Below the pieces are notes generated by a model. That model ran no database searches. It saw only the letters and a program-made list of their open reading frames with translations, and had not been told where the DNA came from. Source: Massilibacillus massiliensis (GTDB lineage Bacteria > Bacillota > Negativicutes > FLKF01). Taken from it: a stretch of DNA of 64,000 nt. The position numbers and the translations under genes are program-made. Shown here piece by piece: positions 33,208 to 41,180 of the stretch (within the stretch, counting starts at the first letter, position 1; every line of letters begins with the position of its first letter). The DNA lies in assembly GCF_900086705.1 (NCBI RefSeq), contig NZ_LT575483.1:311166-375165 (forward strand). Reading direction: 5' to 3'.

Positions 33208-33723
33208 TTAAGGTTTCGCACTGATTGTAATATCTTCTTGTTTAACACTCGTCATTCGACAAATTACATCAGCAACTTGGATTACTTCCTCTTTGGTTAA
33301 TGTATTTGCTTTTACGATTGCATTCGCTGAATTCTCACGTAAAAAAACCAATGCATCTGCAAAGCCTTTTGCTTTTATGAGATTTTCTACTTCTGTTTCA
33401 CGTTGTTTTTCTTGTACCATTTTTAGCACACTTTCTTGTGCACTATGCCGTTCTTCTTCTGAAGTTGCATTTTTAATTGTCTCACGAAGCATATCCGAAT
33501 GTTCACTACGTATTTTATCACGTTCTAAACGATACTCCGTAAAAAAATCTATTTTCGCCTGTGTTTCTGGTTCAAAGACCTTAACCACTTGCATTGCATT
33601 TGATTTATCCGCTTTTACTTCTTCTGCGTATCCTCTCCATATCATACTACTTATCAGCATCACCAAAAATAGCAAAAAACATACTACCATCATTTTTTTT
33701 AATGACTTTACAACAATAAGCAT
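33208..33723 (-). CDS. spoIIIAH: stage III sporulation protein AH
   Basis: A 171-residue mother-cell protein with an N-terminal signal anchor (about residues 8-30) and an extracytoplasmic YscJ/FliF-like domain. SpoIIIAH binds SpoIIQ across the intermembrane space to form the feeding-tube channel. Visible stretches are KIDFFTEYRLERDKIRSEHS, SVLKMVQEKQRETEVENLIK and a C-terminal RMTSVKQEDITISA. ATG 33723 has GAGGTG 6 nt upstream. Last gene of the operon. Confidence 0.92.
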   Translation of the reverse strand: MLIVVKSLKKMMVVCFLLFLVMLISSMIWRGYAEEVKADKSNAMQVVKVFEPETQAKIDFFTEYRLERDKIRSEHSDMLRETIKNATSEEERHSAQESVLKMVQEKQRETEVENLIKAKGFADALVFLRENSANAIVKANTLTKEEVIQVADVICRMTSVKQEDITISAKP

Positions 33724-33733
33724 TCATCACACC

Positions 33734-34339
33734 TCATTTTCGTTGTGGTAAAACAGTAATCTTATAACTGGAAATACCTAAACTGGTTTCCACCGCTTTC
33801 GTTAAATTTGCTTTTACAATGGAGTCTGCAGCACCATCAGCAATCACTAATACCCCTTTTATTGTAGGATTAATTTCTCGTAACACAACTGGCTTATCAA
33901 CACCATTTTCTTTATTTACTAAAATTTGTTGATTTTCTTTTATTTCAGTAGTTGTTCTGACACCACCTGATGTATCTTTTTCCTGCACCGTCTTCGTTTC
34001 TTTTACGATATTCTTTTCATGTTCCTGCCTTGCACTTCCTTCTAATGTAATACTAACTGCTACATTACCTGCACCTTTTGTTCTTGATAGAAGTTGCGTA
34101 AGCTTATATTCTAAATTTTTTTCATAAGAATTTTTATTATTTGTATCCATCTCGACATTCACATCATTTTTTGCCTCCGAATTAGGTAGGGTTTTAGAGG
34201 ATAGCATATTTCCATCAAAAATACTACCAAAAATTAAAAGTACAATCCCAATAACGCCTAACCAAACTACTCTTGTATTTAGTCCATGATTCTGTAAAAA
34301 GAACTGCATATTTTTAATTTTTTCTTGTAATTGTTTCAT
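33734..34339 (-). CDS. spoIIIAG: stage III sporulation protein AG
   Basis: A 201-residue protein. One membrane helix (about 20-40) leads to an extracytoplasmic domain that in B. subtilis forms a large ring of the SpoIIIA-SpoIIQ channel. VAVSITLEGSARQEHEKNIV and VVLREINPTIKGVLVIADG match the family, then VKANLTKAVETSLGISSYK. ATG 34339 overlaps the spoIIIAF stop (TGATG), with AGGAG 8 nt upstream, so the two are coupled. Confidence 0.93.
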   Translation of the reverse strand: MKQLQEKIKNMQFFLQNHGLNTRVVWLGVIGIVLLIFGSIFDGNMLSSKTLPNSEAKNDVNVEMDTNNKNSYEKNLEYKLTQLLSRTKGAGNVAVSITLEGSARQEHEKNIVKETKTVQEKDTSGGVRTTTEIKENQQILVNKENGVDKPVVLREINPTIKGVLVIADGAADSIVKANLTKAVETSLGISSYKITVLPQRK

Positions 34340-34941
34340 CAATTTATCTCCTCATTCCAAAATCTCAATTCAATTTCTTTTGGTTGAAGTTGATACATTT
34401 CACACAACGTACGTAAAATCATATTTTTTAGATCCGTCTTTAATTCCATTTGCGGTTCATTTTTTTTTACTTTTAAATCTACTTTTGAGACAATAGATGC
34501 ATCCGATTGCTCTTTAGGTTTGACAAAAACAATCATATGCTGTATTTGTTTATTTTTTTCTTCTTCCGAACTTGGTTTAAGGTTTATCTCTACTTTTGCA
34601 GCTGCAACATCCCGCAAAGATTCAACTGTAACTCTTACTTGATTTTCCAGTTCATTTTTGTAAATTTTATAAACAACTGCATCTTTTTTTTCCTTCGTAT
34701 CTGCTAAATTTATATTTGCCTGATCAACAATTTGTTTACCAAAAACAGGGACTGATTGTATTTGAAAACCTTTTTCAAAAAAATCTATCATAGGATTTAA
34801 AATAGCTACCATAATTAATAATCCAACAACAACTCTTATAAAACTCTTCATTGTATTACTTGGTAAAATTAATTCTAAAAATGCTGCAAATAAGACTAGC
34901 ATCATTAAGCTCTTTACCCAGTTTGTTATCATTTCCAACAT
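34339..34941 (-). CDS. spoIIIAF: stage III sporulation protein AF
   Basis: A 200-residue protein with two N-terminal membrane helices (WVKSLMMLVLFAAFLELILP, then SFIRVVVGLLIMVAILNPMI). A cytoplasmic or intermembrane C-terminal domain follows, with MQHMIVFVKPKEQ-like and LCEMYQLQPKEIEL stretches. Family function: channel component of the SpoIIIA secretion-like complex. It lies 18 bp after spoIIIAE. ATG 34941 has a GGTGGTG site. Confidence 0.9.
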   Translation of the reverse strand: MLEMITNWVKSLMMLVLFAAFLELILPSNTMKSFIRVVVGLLIMVAILNPMIDFFEKGFQIQSVPVFGKQIVDQANINLADTKEKKDAVVYKIYKNELENQVRVTVESLRDVAAAKVEINLKPSSEEEKNKQIQHMIVFVKPKEQSDASIVSKVDLKVKKNEPQMELKTDLKNMILRTLCEMYQLQPKEIELRFWNEEIN

Positions 34942-34959
34942 AAAAACACCACCAGTTTA

Positions 34960-36129
34960 TCACCTTAACATCAAAGCCACACTACCAGCACCAACAATCA
35001 TCGTAATCGTCAAAAAAAACATTAATATAACCGTCAATAAAGCTCCAACAACCAACAATAAATGATCTCCCATTGAAGTTAAACATTTCGCTAATTTGTA
35101 ATCCCCGATTGGTTCTATTAATGCACCTGTCATTTTCATAATAAAAGCAAGTGAAAGAATTTTTATCATTGGCAATAAACAAATTGTTCCAATTGCAATA
35201 ACCCCAAAAATACCAATCGAATTTTTAAGCAGTAAAGATGCTCCCATAACAAGCTCCACAGTATCTGCAAATACTTTTCCGACAACGGGGATAAATGTAG
35301 CTGTAGCAAATTTCGCTGTACGAAGCGCAACACCATCAGCAATGCTTCCAGCAACCCCTTGAATTGTAATTACACCAATAAAAATCATCATGACAAAGCC
35401 TAAAACAATCATACCCGACTGCCTAAAAATATTGGTCAAATGATTTAATTGATATTTCTCCGTTAAATAATTTACACAAGTTAGTGCTGCGCTGATTAAT
35501 AAAAAAGGTAAGACCAAATTTTTTACAATTAAACTCACTACACTGACCAACAGTAACATTAAGGGGCTAAATAATGCCGCAGTCGTAAGCGATCCCATTC
35601 CAGCTAGTAAAGTAATCAGCAATGGCAACAAGGCTTCCATAAATGAAACCATATGATCAATTGCATTTGATGCAATTTTTAATACATTATAAAAAGCATT
35701 TAAAGCAATCACAGATAAAAATGAAAAACATACACTATAAGTCAATACTGCAATATTAGATTTTTCAAATGCATTTTGTAAATTTTGCAGCATAGCACTT
35801 AAAACTGCTAAAAACAATAAATTACCGATCAAATGCATATTGAGAAACATTTCTGAAAATATCTTTTTTAACACAATCTGTAGTACTTCTTGAAAATCAA
35901 AATGTAATCCCTTCCGAATCAAGTCTTGGATTGTTGTCAAATTCAGTAAAGGAATATCTTCCTCAAGTTCTTTATTAGCTTCAACAACAAATTGATTGAT
36001 TTGTTCCACAGATAAATCTTGAAAAACCTGTCCAATAATAAATTCTGTATCTGCGTTCTTATTTTCATTTGCATTTACATCTGCAGTAAAATACATACAC
36101 AAACAAAATATGATCAAAAATTTTTTCAT
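34960..36129 (-). CDS. spoIIIAE: stage III sporulation protein AE
   Basis: A 389-residue polytopic membrane protein, the largest membrane core subunit of the SpoIIIA channel. It starts with a cleavable-looking signal (MKKFLIIFCLCMYFTADVNA). About eight helices follow, including SMGDHLLLVVGALLTVILMF and the conserved KFATATFIPVVGKVFADTVE. ATG 36129 has AAGGTGA upstream. It follows spoIIIAD by 9 bp. Assignment rests on this family match and operon position. Confidence 0.94.
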   Translation of the reverse strand: MKKFLIIFCLCMYFTADVNANENKNADTEFIIGQVFQDLSVEQINQFVVEANKELEEDIPLLNLTTIQDLIRKGLHFDFQEVLQIVLKKIFSEMFLNMHLIGNLLFLAVLSAMLQNLQNAFEKSNIAVLTYSVCFSFLSVIALNAFYNVLKIASNAIDHMVSFMEALLPLLITLLAGMGSLTTAALFSPLMLLLVSVVSLIVKNLVLPFLLISAALTCVNYLTEKYQLNHLTNIFRQSGMIVLGFVMMIFIGVITIQGVAGSIADGVALRTAKFATATFIPVVGKVFADTVELVMGASLLLKNSIGIFGVIAIGTICLLPMIKILSLAFIMKMTGALIEPIGDYKLAKCLTSMGDHLLLVVGALLTVILMFFLTITMIVGAGSVALMLR

Positions 36130-36138
36130 TTCATCACC

Positions 36139-36525
36139 TTACGGCAGCAATTTGACGATTGTGTTAATTACCAACGCGATGATTGGTATTGCCATTACCA
36201 TTACCATTACTTTACCCGCAAATTCAATTTTTCCAGCAATCGCTCCTTCTCCAGCATCTCTACATACTTGCGCCCCGAACTCCGTGATATAAGCAATCCC
36301 GATAATTTTTAACAAGGTATTTAAATACAACATGCTAATATTCGCTTTCTCTGCTAAATCATAAAACAATTGTAATATAACATGGAGCTTGTTTAATATA
36401 AGTAAAAATATAATAACTGTTACGGCCAGACTTAGTTGAATTGCAAACTCCGGGCGATCTTTTTTTAAGATTAAAGCTAGCATTGTAACAACAAATCCAA
36501 CCCCAACAATCTTAATGATTTCCAT
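36139..36525 (-). CDS. spoIIIAD: stage III sporulation protein AD
   Basis: A 128-residue membrane protein of the SpoIIIAC/AD family, a small subunit of the SpoIIIA channel. It reads MEIIKIVGVGFVVTMLALIL, KKDRPEFAIQLSLAVTVI and NTLLKIIGIAYITEFGAQVC then RDAGEGAIAGKIEFAGKVMV, the conserved family core. ATG 36525 is preferred because GAGGTGG lies just upstream; a reading back to 36555 overlaps spoIIIAC. Confidence 0.94.
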   Translation of the reverse strand: MEIIKIVGVGFVVTMLALILKKDRPEFAIQLSLAVTVIIFLLILNKLHVILQLFYDLAEKANISMLYLNTLLKIIGIAYITEFGAQVCRDAGEGAIAGKIEFAGKVMVMVMAIPIIALVINTIVKLLP

Positions 36526-36535
36526 AGTCCACCTC

Positions 36536-36733
36536 TTATTGAAGTTTAAATACATCCTGGACTGTATAAAATAGCTTACCTAATAACTGGACTACCCATA
36601 ACAAAACCAAAGTAAAGCCTGCTAATGTGCACAAATGTGCCATGTCTTCTTTCCCAGCTTGTTTTAATGCTGTATGAAAAACCGAAATTAAAATTCCAAC
36701 ACCAGCAATTTTAAATAATAGATCCAGCCCCAT
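36536..36733 (-). CDS. spoIIIAC: stage III sporulation protein AC
   Basis: A 65-residue two-helix membrane protein, the smallest subunit of the channel. LLFKIAGVGILISVFHTALK then QAGKEDMAHLCTLAGFTLVL is the standard SpoIIIAC sequence. ATG 36733 has AGGAGGTGG upstream. It lies between spoIIIAB and spoIIIAD. Confidence 0.95.
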   Translation of the reverse strand: MGLDLLFKIAGVGILISVFHTALKQAGKEDMAHLCTLAGFTLVLLWVVQLLGKLFYTVQDVFKLQ

Positions 36734-36767
36734 GGCTCCACCTCCTTAGAGAGAAACTCTCTCTTTT

Positions 36768-37289
36768 CTATAATAATAAAAGTACGATCATCAAGCTTCC
36801 ACATACACCTAGATACCGATACATTTTACTGTTTTTATCCCTGAGTATTGCAGCTTCATTCTCCAATATTTCTAATCTCTTTTGAATCATCGCTAAATAT
36901 TTTTGCTGCTCCTCACGATCCATTTTCCCAAGATGACAACCAAAAAGCATTAATACCTCACAATCTTCTTTCGTTAAAGACAACTTATTTTTATACATTT
37001 CTAAACTTTTTCGAATTGCTTCTTGCGGGGACATTAAATAATCTTCCTTTAATAAGGTTGCCGTTGTAGTAAAGAAATTAGCAACTTCTTGATTCACACC
37101 AATTGTACAATTCATCAAACCATCACTAAGCGGCATAGCAGTATAATTCATATATGATTTTAACGCTACAATACAGCTCAAAACTTGTCGTAAATGATTT
37201 GGCCGTTTTGTATAACGCTGCGCCATTGAAAAGCCAAGATAACTTCCCGCAAAAATAACAAAAATACTACCAATTAACTTCAGCAGCAT
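36768..37289 (-). CDS. spoIIIAB: stage III sporulation protein AB
   Basis: A 173-residue protein with hydrophobic ends and a charged helical middle; it resembles GspF-type platform proteins. LLKLIGSIFVIFAGSYLGFS and RYTKRPNHLRQVLSCIVALK are at the N-terminus, and MYRYLGVCGSLMIVLLLL at the C-terminus. It overlaps the end of spoIIIAA by 10 nt, so the two are translated together. ATG 37289 has GAGGAG upstream. Confidence 0.93.
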   Translation of the reverse strand: MLLKLIGSIFVIFAGSYLGFSMAQRYTKRPNHLRQVLSCIVALKSYMNYTAMPLSDGLMNCTIGVNQEVANFFTTTATLLKEDYLMSPQEAIRKSLEMYKNKLSLTKEDCEVLMLFGCHLGKMDREEQQKYLAMIQKRLEILENEAAILRDKNSKMYRYLGVCGSLMIVLLLL

Positions 37290-38284
37290 AAAAACTCCTC
37301 TTTTTCGTTTGTTTTTGAAAATAAATGATGCGTTTTTTTCACATCAATAATTTCCTGTACAGAGCCTATCTTAGGCTGATTTGTCAATACAATATATCGC
37401 TCAAAATATTTTTCTTCTATTAGTTGCTTGACATATGGACGATTTTTCACATCTTCTAAATTCTTTCCATGTACACTCGTAATAACAGAAACACCTGCAT
37501 GCAAAGCTTCATTTAGTGCAATCACATCCTCTTCTCTGCCAAGTTCGTCTGTAACAATTACATCCGGTGCCATAGATCGAATGAGCATAAGAATTCCAGT
37601 CGCTTTGGGGCATCCATCCAAAACATCCACGCAATAACCTATATCTAATGTAGGAATTCCATTTTTACAAGCCGTAATTTCTGAACGCTCATCCACGACA
37701 CCAACTTGTACACCACTAAAATTCATTTCCATCCTACTGAAAGACCTCACAATATCGCGTAATAAGGTCGTTTTGCCACAGCGTGGTGGTGCAATAATTA
37801 AAGTACTAAAAATATGCTGGTTTCGATCAATCAAAAAACGCATGATATCCTTTGCACAATTTTTTACTTCTCTAGAAATACGTATATTTATAGAACTTAT
37901 ATTCTTAATCGCCTTCAATTTTCCATCATTTAAAATGGCCTGTCCCGCCAATCCAACTCTATGACCGCCTTCTAATGTAATATAACCCATTCTCAATTCC
38001 TGTTCCAGCGCATAGAAAGAATTTTTCGTCATCGCTTGTATGGTGTTAGAAATATCATTTTTATTACAAATATAACCTGTTTTTAAATCGCCGTTTACAA
38101 CACCGTCATCCTGAATTGTATACATACGATCAGGTAAAACAAGCAGAAAAGGCTGATTTACACGAAGTCTTATCTCAATCACTTGATTCATAAGCAAAAA
38201 ATCGACTTGTTTCAATAAATGAATCATATGAAGTGGCAAATATGGATAAATATCATTTCTTATTTTCTCAATTGTATTTACCAT
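37280..38284 (-). CDS. spoIIIAA: stage III sporulation protein AA (ATPase)
   Basis: A 334-residue AAA-type ATPase related to secretion ATPases, thought to power the SpoIIIA complex. Walker A is APPRCGKT (165-172), with Ala in place of the usual first Gly. Walker B is DVIVTDELG, and VGVVDERSEITAC lies between. GGHRVGLAGQAI is the conserved N-domain stretch. ATG 38284 has AGGTGG upstream. First gene of the operon, preceded by the terminator of the zinc-ribbon gene. I could not find a good sigma-E promoter. Confidence 0.95.
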   Translation of the reverse strand: MVNTIEKIRNDIYPYLPLHMIHLLKQVDFLLMNQVIEIRLRVNQPFLLVLPDRMYTIQDDGVVNGDLKTGYICNKNDISNTIQAMTKNSFYALEQELRMGYITLEGGHRVGLAGQAILNDGKLKAIKNISSINIRISREVKNCAKDIMRFLIDRNQHIFSTLIIAPPRCGKTTLLRDIVRSFSRMEMNFSGVQVGVVDERSEITACKNGIPTLDIGYCVDVLDGCPKATGILMLIRSMAPDVIVTDELGREEDVIALNEALHAGVSVITSVHGKNLEDVKNRPYVKQLIEEKYFERYIVLTNQPKIGSVQEIIDVKKTHHLFSKTNEKEEFLCC

Positions 38285-38342
38285 AACATTCCACCTTTCT
38301 TTACATAGATATGGCAGAACACAGAATTTTAGTACAAAAAAA

Positions 38343-38383
38343 TAGGATATATTTAATAAAATTTCTTTATTAAATATATCCTA
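38343..38383 (-). terminator. long AT-rich terminator before spoIIIAA
   Basis: An 18-bp perfect stem (38343-38360 with 38366-38383) around a 5-nt loop, followed on the minus strand by seven T residues. It ends the unit containing the zinc-ribbon gene, so spoIIIA needs its own promoter in the 58 bp that remain. Confidence 0.8.
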
Positions 38384-38409
38384 ATCATATTATATATTCG
38401 AAATACTTA

Positions 38410-38862
38410 TTACAATCCCGGATTATCAGAATAAGTATACGAAGAATTATATGCACCATCTCGATCTATCTCATACACACAGTCACCATCTGTAATATTA
38501 TCGTAAACTACACTTCCACAATGAGGACAGGTAACCTCTACCTCATCTTTCGTATCCAAAATATCTGATTCAAAAGAAACTTCCTCATGACAAACAGGAC
38601 ATTGCATCTCTACAAAATCGTCCGCATATCTCGTAGAATCCTCATAAAAATCTTCTTCTAAATCATTTAAATCTTCATCCAATGTTTCTACATAAGTTTC
38701 TAAATCATGATGCAAACTATGAATATCTTGTACGTCATCTGCCATGTCCTCTAAGACATCAATAATATTTAAAATAACCTTACCTTCTGGTGTCTGTTCA
38801 TTTACATTTAAACCCTTCGTTAATCCATGTAAATATGCAACTCGTTCTTTTACATTTGTCAT
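38410..38862 (-). CDS. CD1247-like acidic coiled-coil zinc-ribbon protein
   Basis: A 150-residue protein of unknown role. An N-terminal helical part (MTNVKERVAYLHGLTKGLNV) is followed by a very acidic predicted coiled coil (VETLDEDLNDLEEDFYED). A zinc ribbon follows, with CPVC and CPHC pairs about 30 residues apart. A short tail rich in Ser, Tyr and Asn ends it. The N-terminal part matches proteins named after C. difficile CD1247. ATG 38862 has GGAGG 8 nt upstream. It lies between efp and spoIIIA with terminators on both sides, so it is its own unit. Confidence 0.75.
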   Translation of the reverse strand: MTNVKERVAYLHGLTKGLNVNEQTPEGKVILNIIDVLEDMADDVQDIHSLHHDLETYVETLDEDLNDLEEDFYEDSTRYADDFVEMQCPVCHEEVSFESDILDTKDEVEVTCPHCGSVVYDNITDGDCVYEIDRDGAYNSSYTYSDNPGL

Positions 38863-38946
38863 AATAGTATCAACCTCCATTACATTCACTTTAGGAAACT
38901 ATAGCTATTATGCCCATAACATAAAGTTGCTTATGCCTATAAAAAC

Positions 38947-38976
38947 AAAAATCCGATGTTTTTTCATCGGATTTTT
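38947..38976 (-). terminator. terminator of efp
   Basis: A 12-bp perfect stem (38947-38958 with 38965-38976) and a 6-T loop, T-rich downstream on the minus strand. It lies 9 bp past the efp stop. Confidence 0.88.
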
Positions 38977-38985
38977 ATCATTTTA

Positions 38986-39543
38986 TTAAGCTCGTTCAAT
39001 ATAATTTCCAGTGCGTGTATCAATTCGTAAAATATCCCCTTGATTAATAAATAATGGCACACGTACAGAATACCCGGTTTCAAGTTTTGCCATTTTAGTG
39101 GCACCTGTTGCTGTATCACCACGGACACTTGGGTCACACTCAGCTACTTCTAAATCTACAGAATTAGGCAGATCAACACCAATGATTGTTCCTTTAAAAG
39201 TTAAAAGATTAATATCCATATTTTCTTTCAAGAATTTTAAAGCATCACCAAGCTGCTCTTTTGTAAGCTCAGTTTGCTCATATGTTTCATTATCCATAAA
39301 TGTATACATACCATCATTTTCATATAAGAACTGCATCGCACGATTTTCAACATGTGCTTTCGGCAATTTTTCGTTTGGATTAAAAGTACGTTCAATTACT
39401 GCGCCCGTTTTCACATTTTTTATTTTTGTTCTAACAAATGCAGCCCCTTTACCTGGTTTCACGTGCTGGAAATCAACAATCTGCCATACTCCATTATCAA
39501 TTTCAAGCGTTAACCCGGTTCTAAAATCACTACTAGATATCAT
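38986..39543 (-). CDS. efp: elongation factor P
   Basis: A 185-residue translation factor that relieves ribosome stalling at polyproline. The KOW domain carries the loop Lys32 ([14 protein letters not shown]), the position that is modified in many bacteria. OB domains follow, with [20 protein letters not shown] and the C-terminal [23 protein letters not shown] 39543 has GGAGG 8 nt upstream. It comes last in aroQ-M24 peptidase-efp, the usual Firmicute order. Confidence 0.97.
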   Translation of the reverse strand: MISSSDFRTGLTLEIDNGVWQIVDFQHVKPGKGAAFVRTKIKNVKTGAVIERTFNPNEKLPKAHVENRAMQFLYENDGMYTFMDNETYEQTELTKEQLGDALKFLKENMDINLLTFKGTIIGVDLPNSVDLEVAECDPSVRGDTATGATKMAKLETGYSVRVPLFINQGDILRIDTRTGNYIERA

Positions 39544-39573
39544 TCTTACGTCCTCCATTTATTCCCATTTATT

Positions 39574-40644
39574 TCAAGGGTTTATTTCTATTAACTGCTT
39601 ACTACTACTAGTCAATACATCACAACCAGCACTTGTAACCACAACAGTATCTTCAATTCTCACGCCACCAAATTCAGGAATGTAGATTCCAGGCTCAACG
39701 GTAACGATCATATTTTCTTCTAGTTGATCAGATGAACTAGAAGGTGACAATCTTGGAAGCTCATGAATCGCGAGCCCTACACCATGGCCTAATCCATGTC
39801 CAAAAAATTTACCATAACCTGCTTCCATAATAAAACGTCTAACAATCGTATCAACTTCTTTACCGGATTTACCAGCTTTAACAGACTTCACACCTAGTAA
39901 CTGAGACTCCAGCACAATACGGTAAATTTCACGTTGCCGGTTATTCGCTTTACCAACACAAACCGTACGCGTAATATCAGAATGATATCCTTCGTATACA
40001 GCACCAAAATCCATCGTGACAAGCTCACCTTCAGCAAGTATTTTATCTGTCGCCAAACCATGTGGCAAGCTTCCTCTATGCCCAGAAGCTACGATTGTAT
40101 CAAACGCAGGTTTTGAAGAACCTAATTTACGCATGCGCATTTCCAGCTCAGCTGCAATCATAATTTCACTTACACCTGGTTTAATTATTGTTACAATATA
40201 GTCAAAAGCAGCATCACTAATCGCTACAGCTTTTTTTACTTTTTTTATCTCAACACTATCTTTGATGCTTCGGAGTTGATCTAATCCAACAGCTTTTAAT
40301 TTAATATTTTTTAAATGTTGTTTTAAGATTGAAAATTCATTATAAGTAACTGAATCCCCCTCAAAGCCAACCCGTGTGATACTTTCATGCGCAATTTCTT
40401 CAGAAACTTGTGCTAAAATACTTTTCTTATGTTCAACAATTTCAAATAAGACAGCCTCTTTCACAGCTTGCTCAACATAACGAAAATCTGTAATTAATTT
40501 AGCACTTGCCCTGGTAACAATAACAATTCCAGAAGTTCCAGAAAAACCACTAAAATAACTTATATTTTCGAATTTGTGAATGATAACCGCATCTAATTCT
40601 TGTTTTTCTAAAAAACGTCTTAATTGAGCTAAACGAGCTTCCAT
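39574..40644 (-). CDS. M24-family aminopeptidase (Xaa-Pro peptidase-like)
   Basis: A 356-residue metallopeptidase with the pita-bread fold, which removes N-terminal residues before proline. Metal ligands are in TMDFGAVYEGYHSDITRTV (two Asp), GHGLGHGVGLAIHELPRL (His), VTVEPGIYIPEFGGV (Glu) and IEDTVVV (Glu). The creatinase-like N-domain spans about 1-130. Its place just before efp matches B. subtilis yqhT. ATG 40644 has GGAGGCG upstream. Exact substrate preference is inferred. Confidence 0.93.
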   Translation of the reverse strand: MEARLAQLRRFLEKQELDAVIIHKFENISYFSGFSGTSGIVIVTRASAKLITDFRYVEQAVKEAVLFEIVEHKKSILAQVSEEIAHESITRVGFEGDSVTYNEFSILKQHLKNIKLKAVGLDQLRSIKDSVEIKKVKKAVAISDAAFDYIVTIIKPGVSEIMIAAELEMRMRKLGSSKPAFDTIVASGHRGSLPHGLATDKILAEGELVTMDFGAVYEGYHSDITRTVCVGKANNRQREIYRIVLESQLLGVKSVKAGKSGKEVDTIVRRFIMEAGYGKFFGHGLGHGVGLAIHELPRLSPSSSSDQLEENMIVTVEPGIYIPEFGGVRIEDTVVVTSAGCDVLTSSSKQLIEINP

Positions 40645-40656
40645 TTGCTCGCCTCC

Positions 40657-41091
40657 CTATTGTAATTTATGAATAACAACTTGCAATGCAGCAAAATAAC
40701 TATCAGCACCAAAACCACATATTTGCCCAACTACAACCGGTGCAATAACAGAATTATGCCTAAATTTCTCACGTTTATGAATATTAGACAAATGAACTTC
40801 TATTACAGGCACGTGAATTGCAGCAATTGCATCGCGAATTGCTATACTATAATGCGTAAACGCGGCTGCGTTTAAAATAATAAAATCATATTTATCATTC
40901 GCTGCCTGAATTGCATCGATAAGTATCCCTTCATGATTCGTCTGCATAGCCTCTAAAGCCACCCCGGCTTTTTTTGCTTCTTCCATTAGCATTTGATCGA
41001 TGTCCGCAAGGGTTGTTGAACCATAAATTTCCGGCTCACGCAATCCTAACAAGTTAAGATTTGGCCCATGTAATACTAAAACTTTATTCAA
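40657..41091 (-). CDS. aroQ: type II 3-dehydroquinate dehydratase
   Basis: A 144-residue enzyme that dehydrates 3-dehydroquinate in the shikimate pathway. It shows [17 protein letters not shown] (with the catalytic Arg) and [11 protein letters not shown], then [19 protein letters not shown] and [19 protein letters not shown] with the conserved His. Tyr23 is the likely base. TTG 41091 gives the family start; GTG 41100 is an alternative. The predicted transcription start near 41138 makes a GTG at 41136 unlikely. Confidence 0.9.
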   Translation of the reverse strand: MNKVLVLHGPNLNLLGLREPEIYGSTTLADIDQMLMEEAKKAGVALEAMQTNHEGILIDAIQAANDKYDFIILNAAAFTHYSIAIRDAIAAIHVPVIEVHLSNIHKREKFRHNSVIAPVVVGQICGFGADSYFAALQVVIHKLQ

Positions 41092-41145
41092 AATACTCAC
41101 AGCCTTAATCCAAAATATGCTTTTATATTTTACCACAAAATGCGC

Positions 41146-41175
41146 ATTATGCCTAGAAAATATTTAAAAGGTCAA
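41146..41175 (-). promoter_or_regulatory. sigma-A promoter of aroQ-M24 peptidase-efp
   Basis: On the minus strand TTGACC (41170-41175), an 18-nt spacer and CATAAT (41146-41151). Transcription would start near 41138, just past the penicillin-binding-protein gene. Confidence 0.6.
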
Positions 41176-41180
41176 ATAGA

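Noticed and set aside
33293-33751. 152-codon plus-strand frame opposite spoIIIAH
   Set aside because: It is the mirror of spoIIIAH, rich in Ser/Phe/Ile as expected from reverse reading, with no ribosome site.
38285-38342. Sigma-E promoter for spoIIIAA
   Set aside because: A CATAtctaT resembles the -10, but no -35 lies at the right distance.
39098-39685. 195-codon plus-strand frame opposite efp
   Set aside because: It runs against efp and the M24 gene, both clear family members; no independent evidence for coding.
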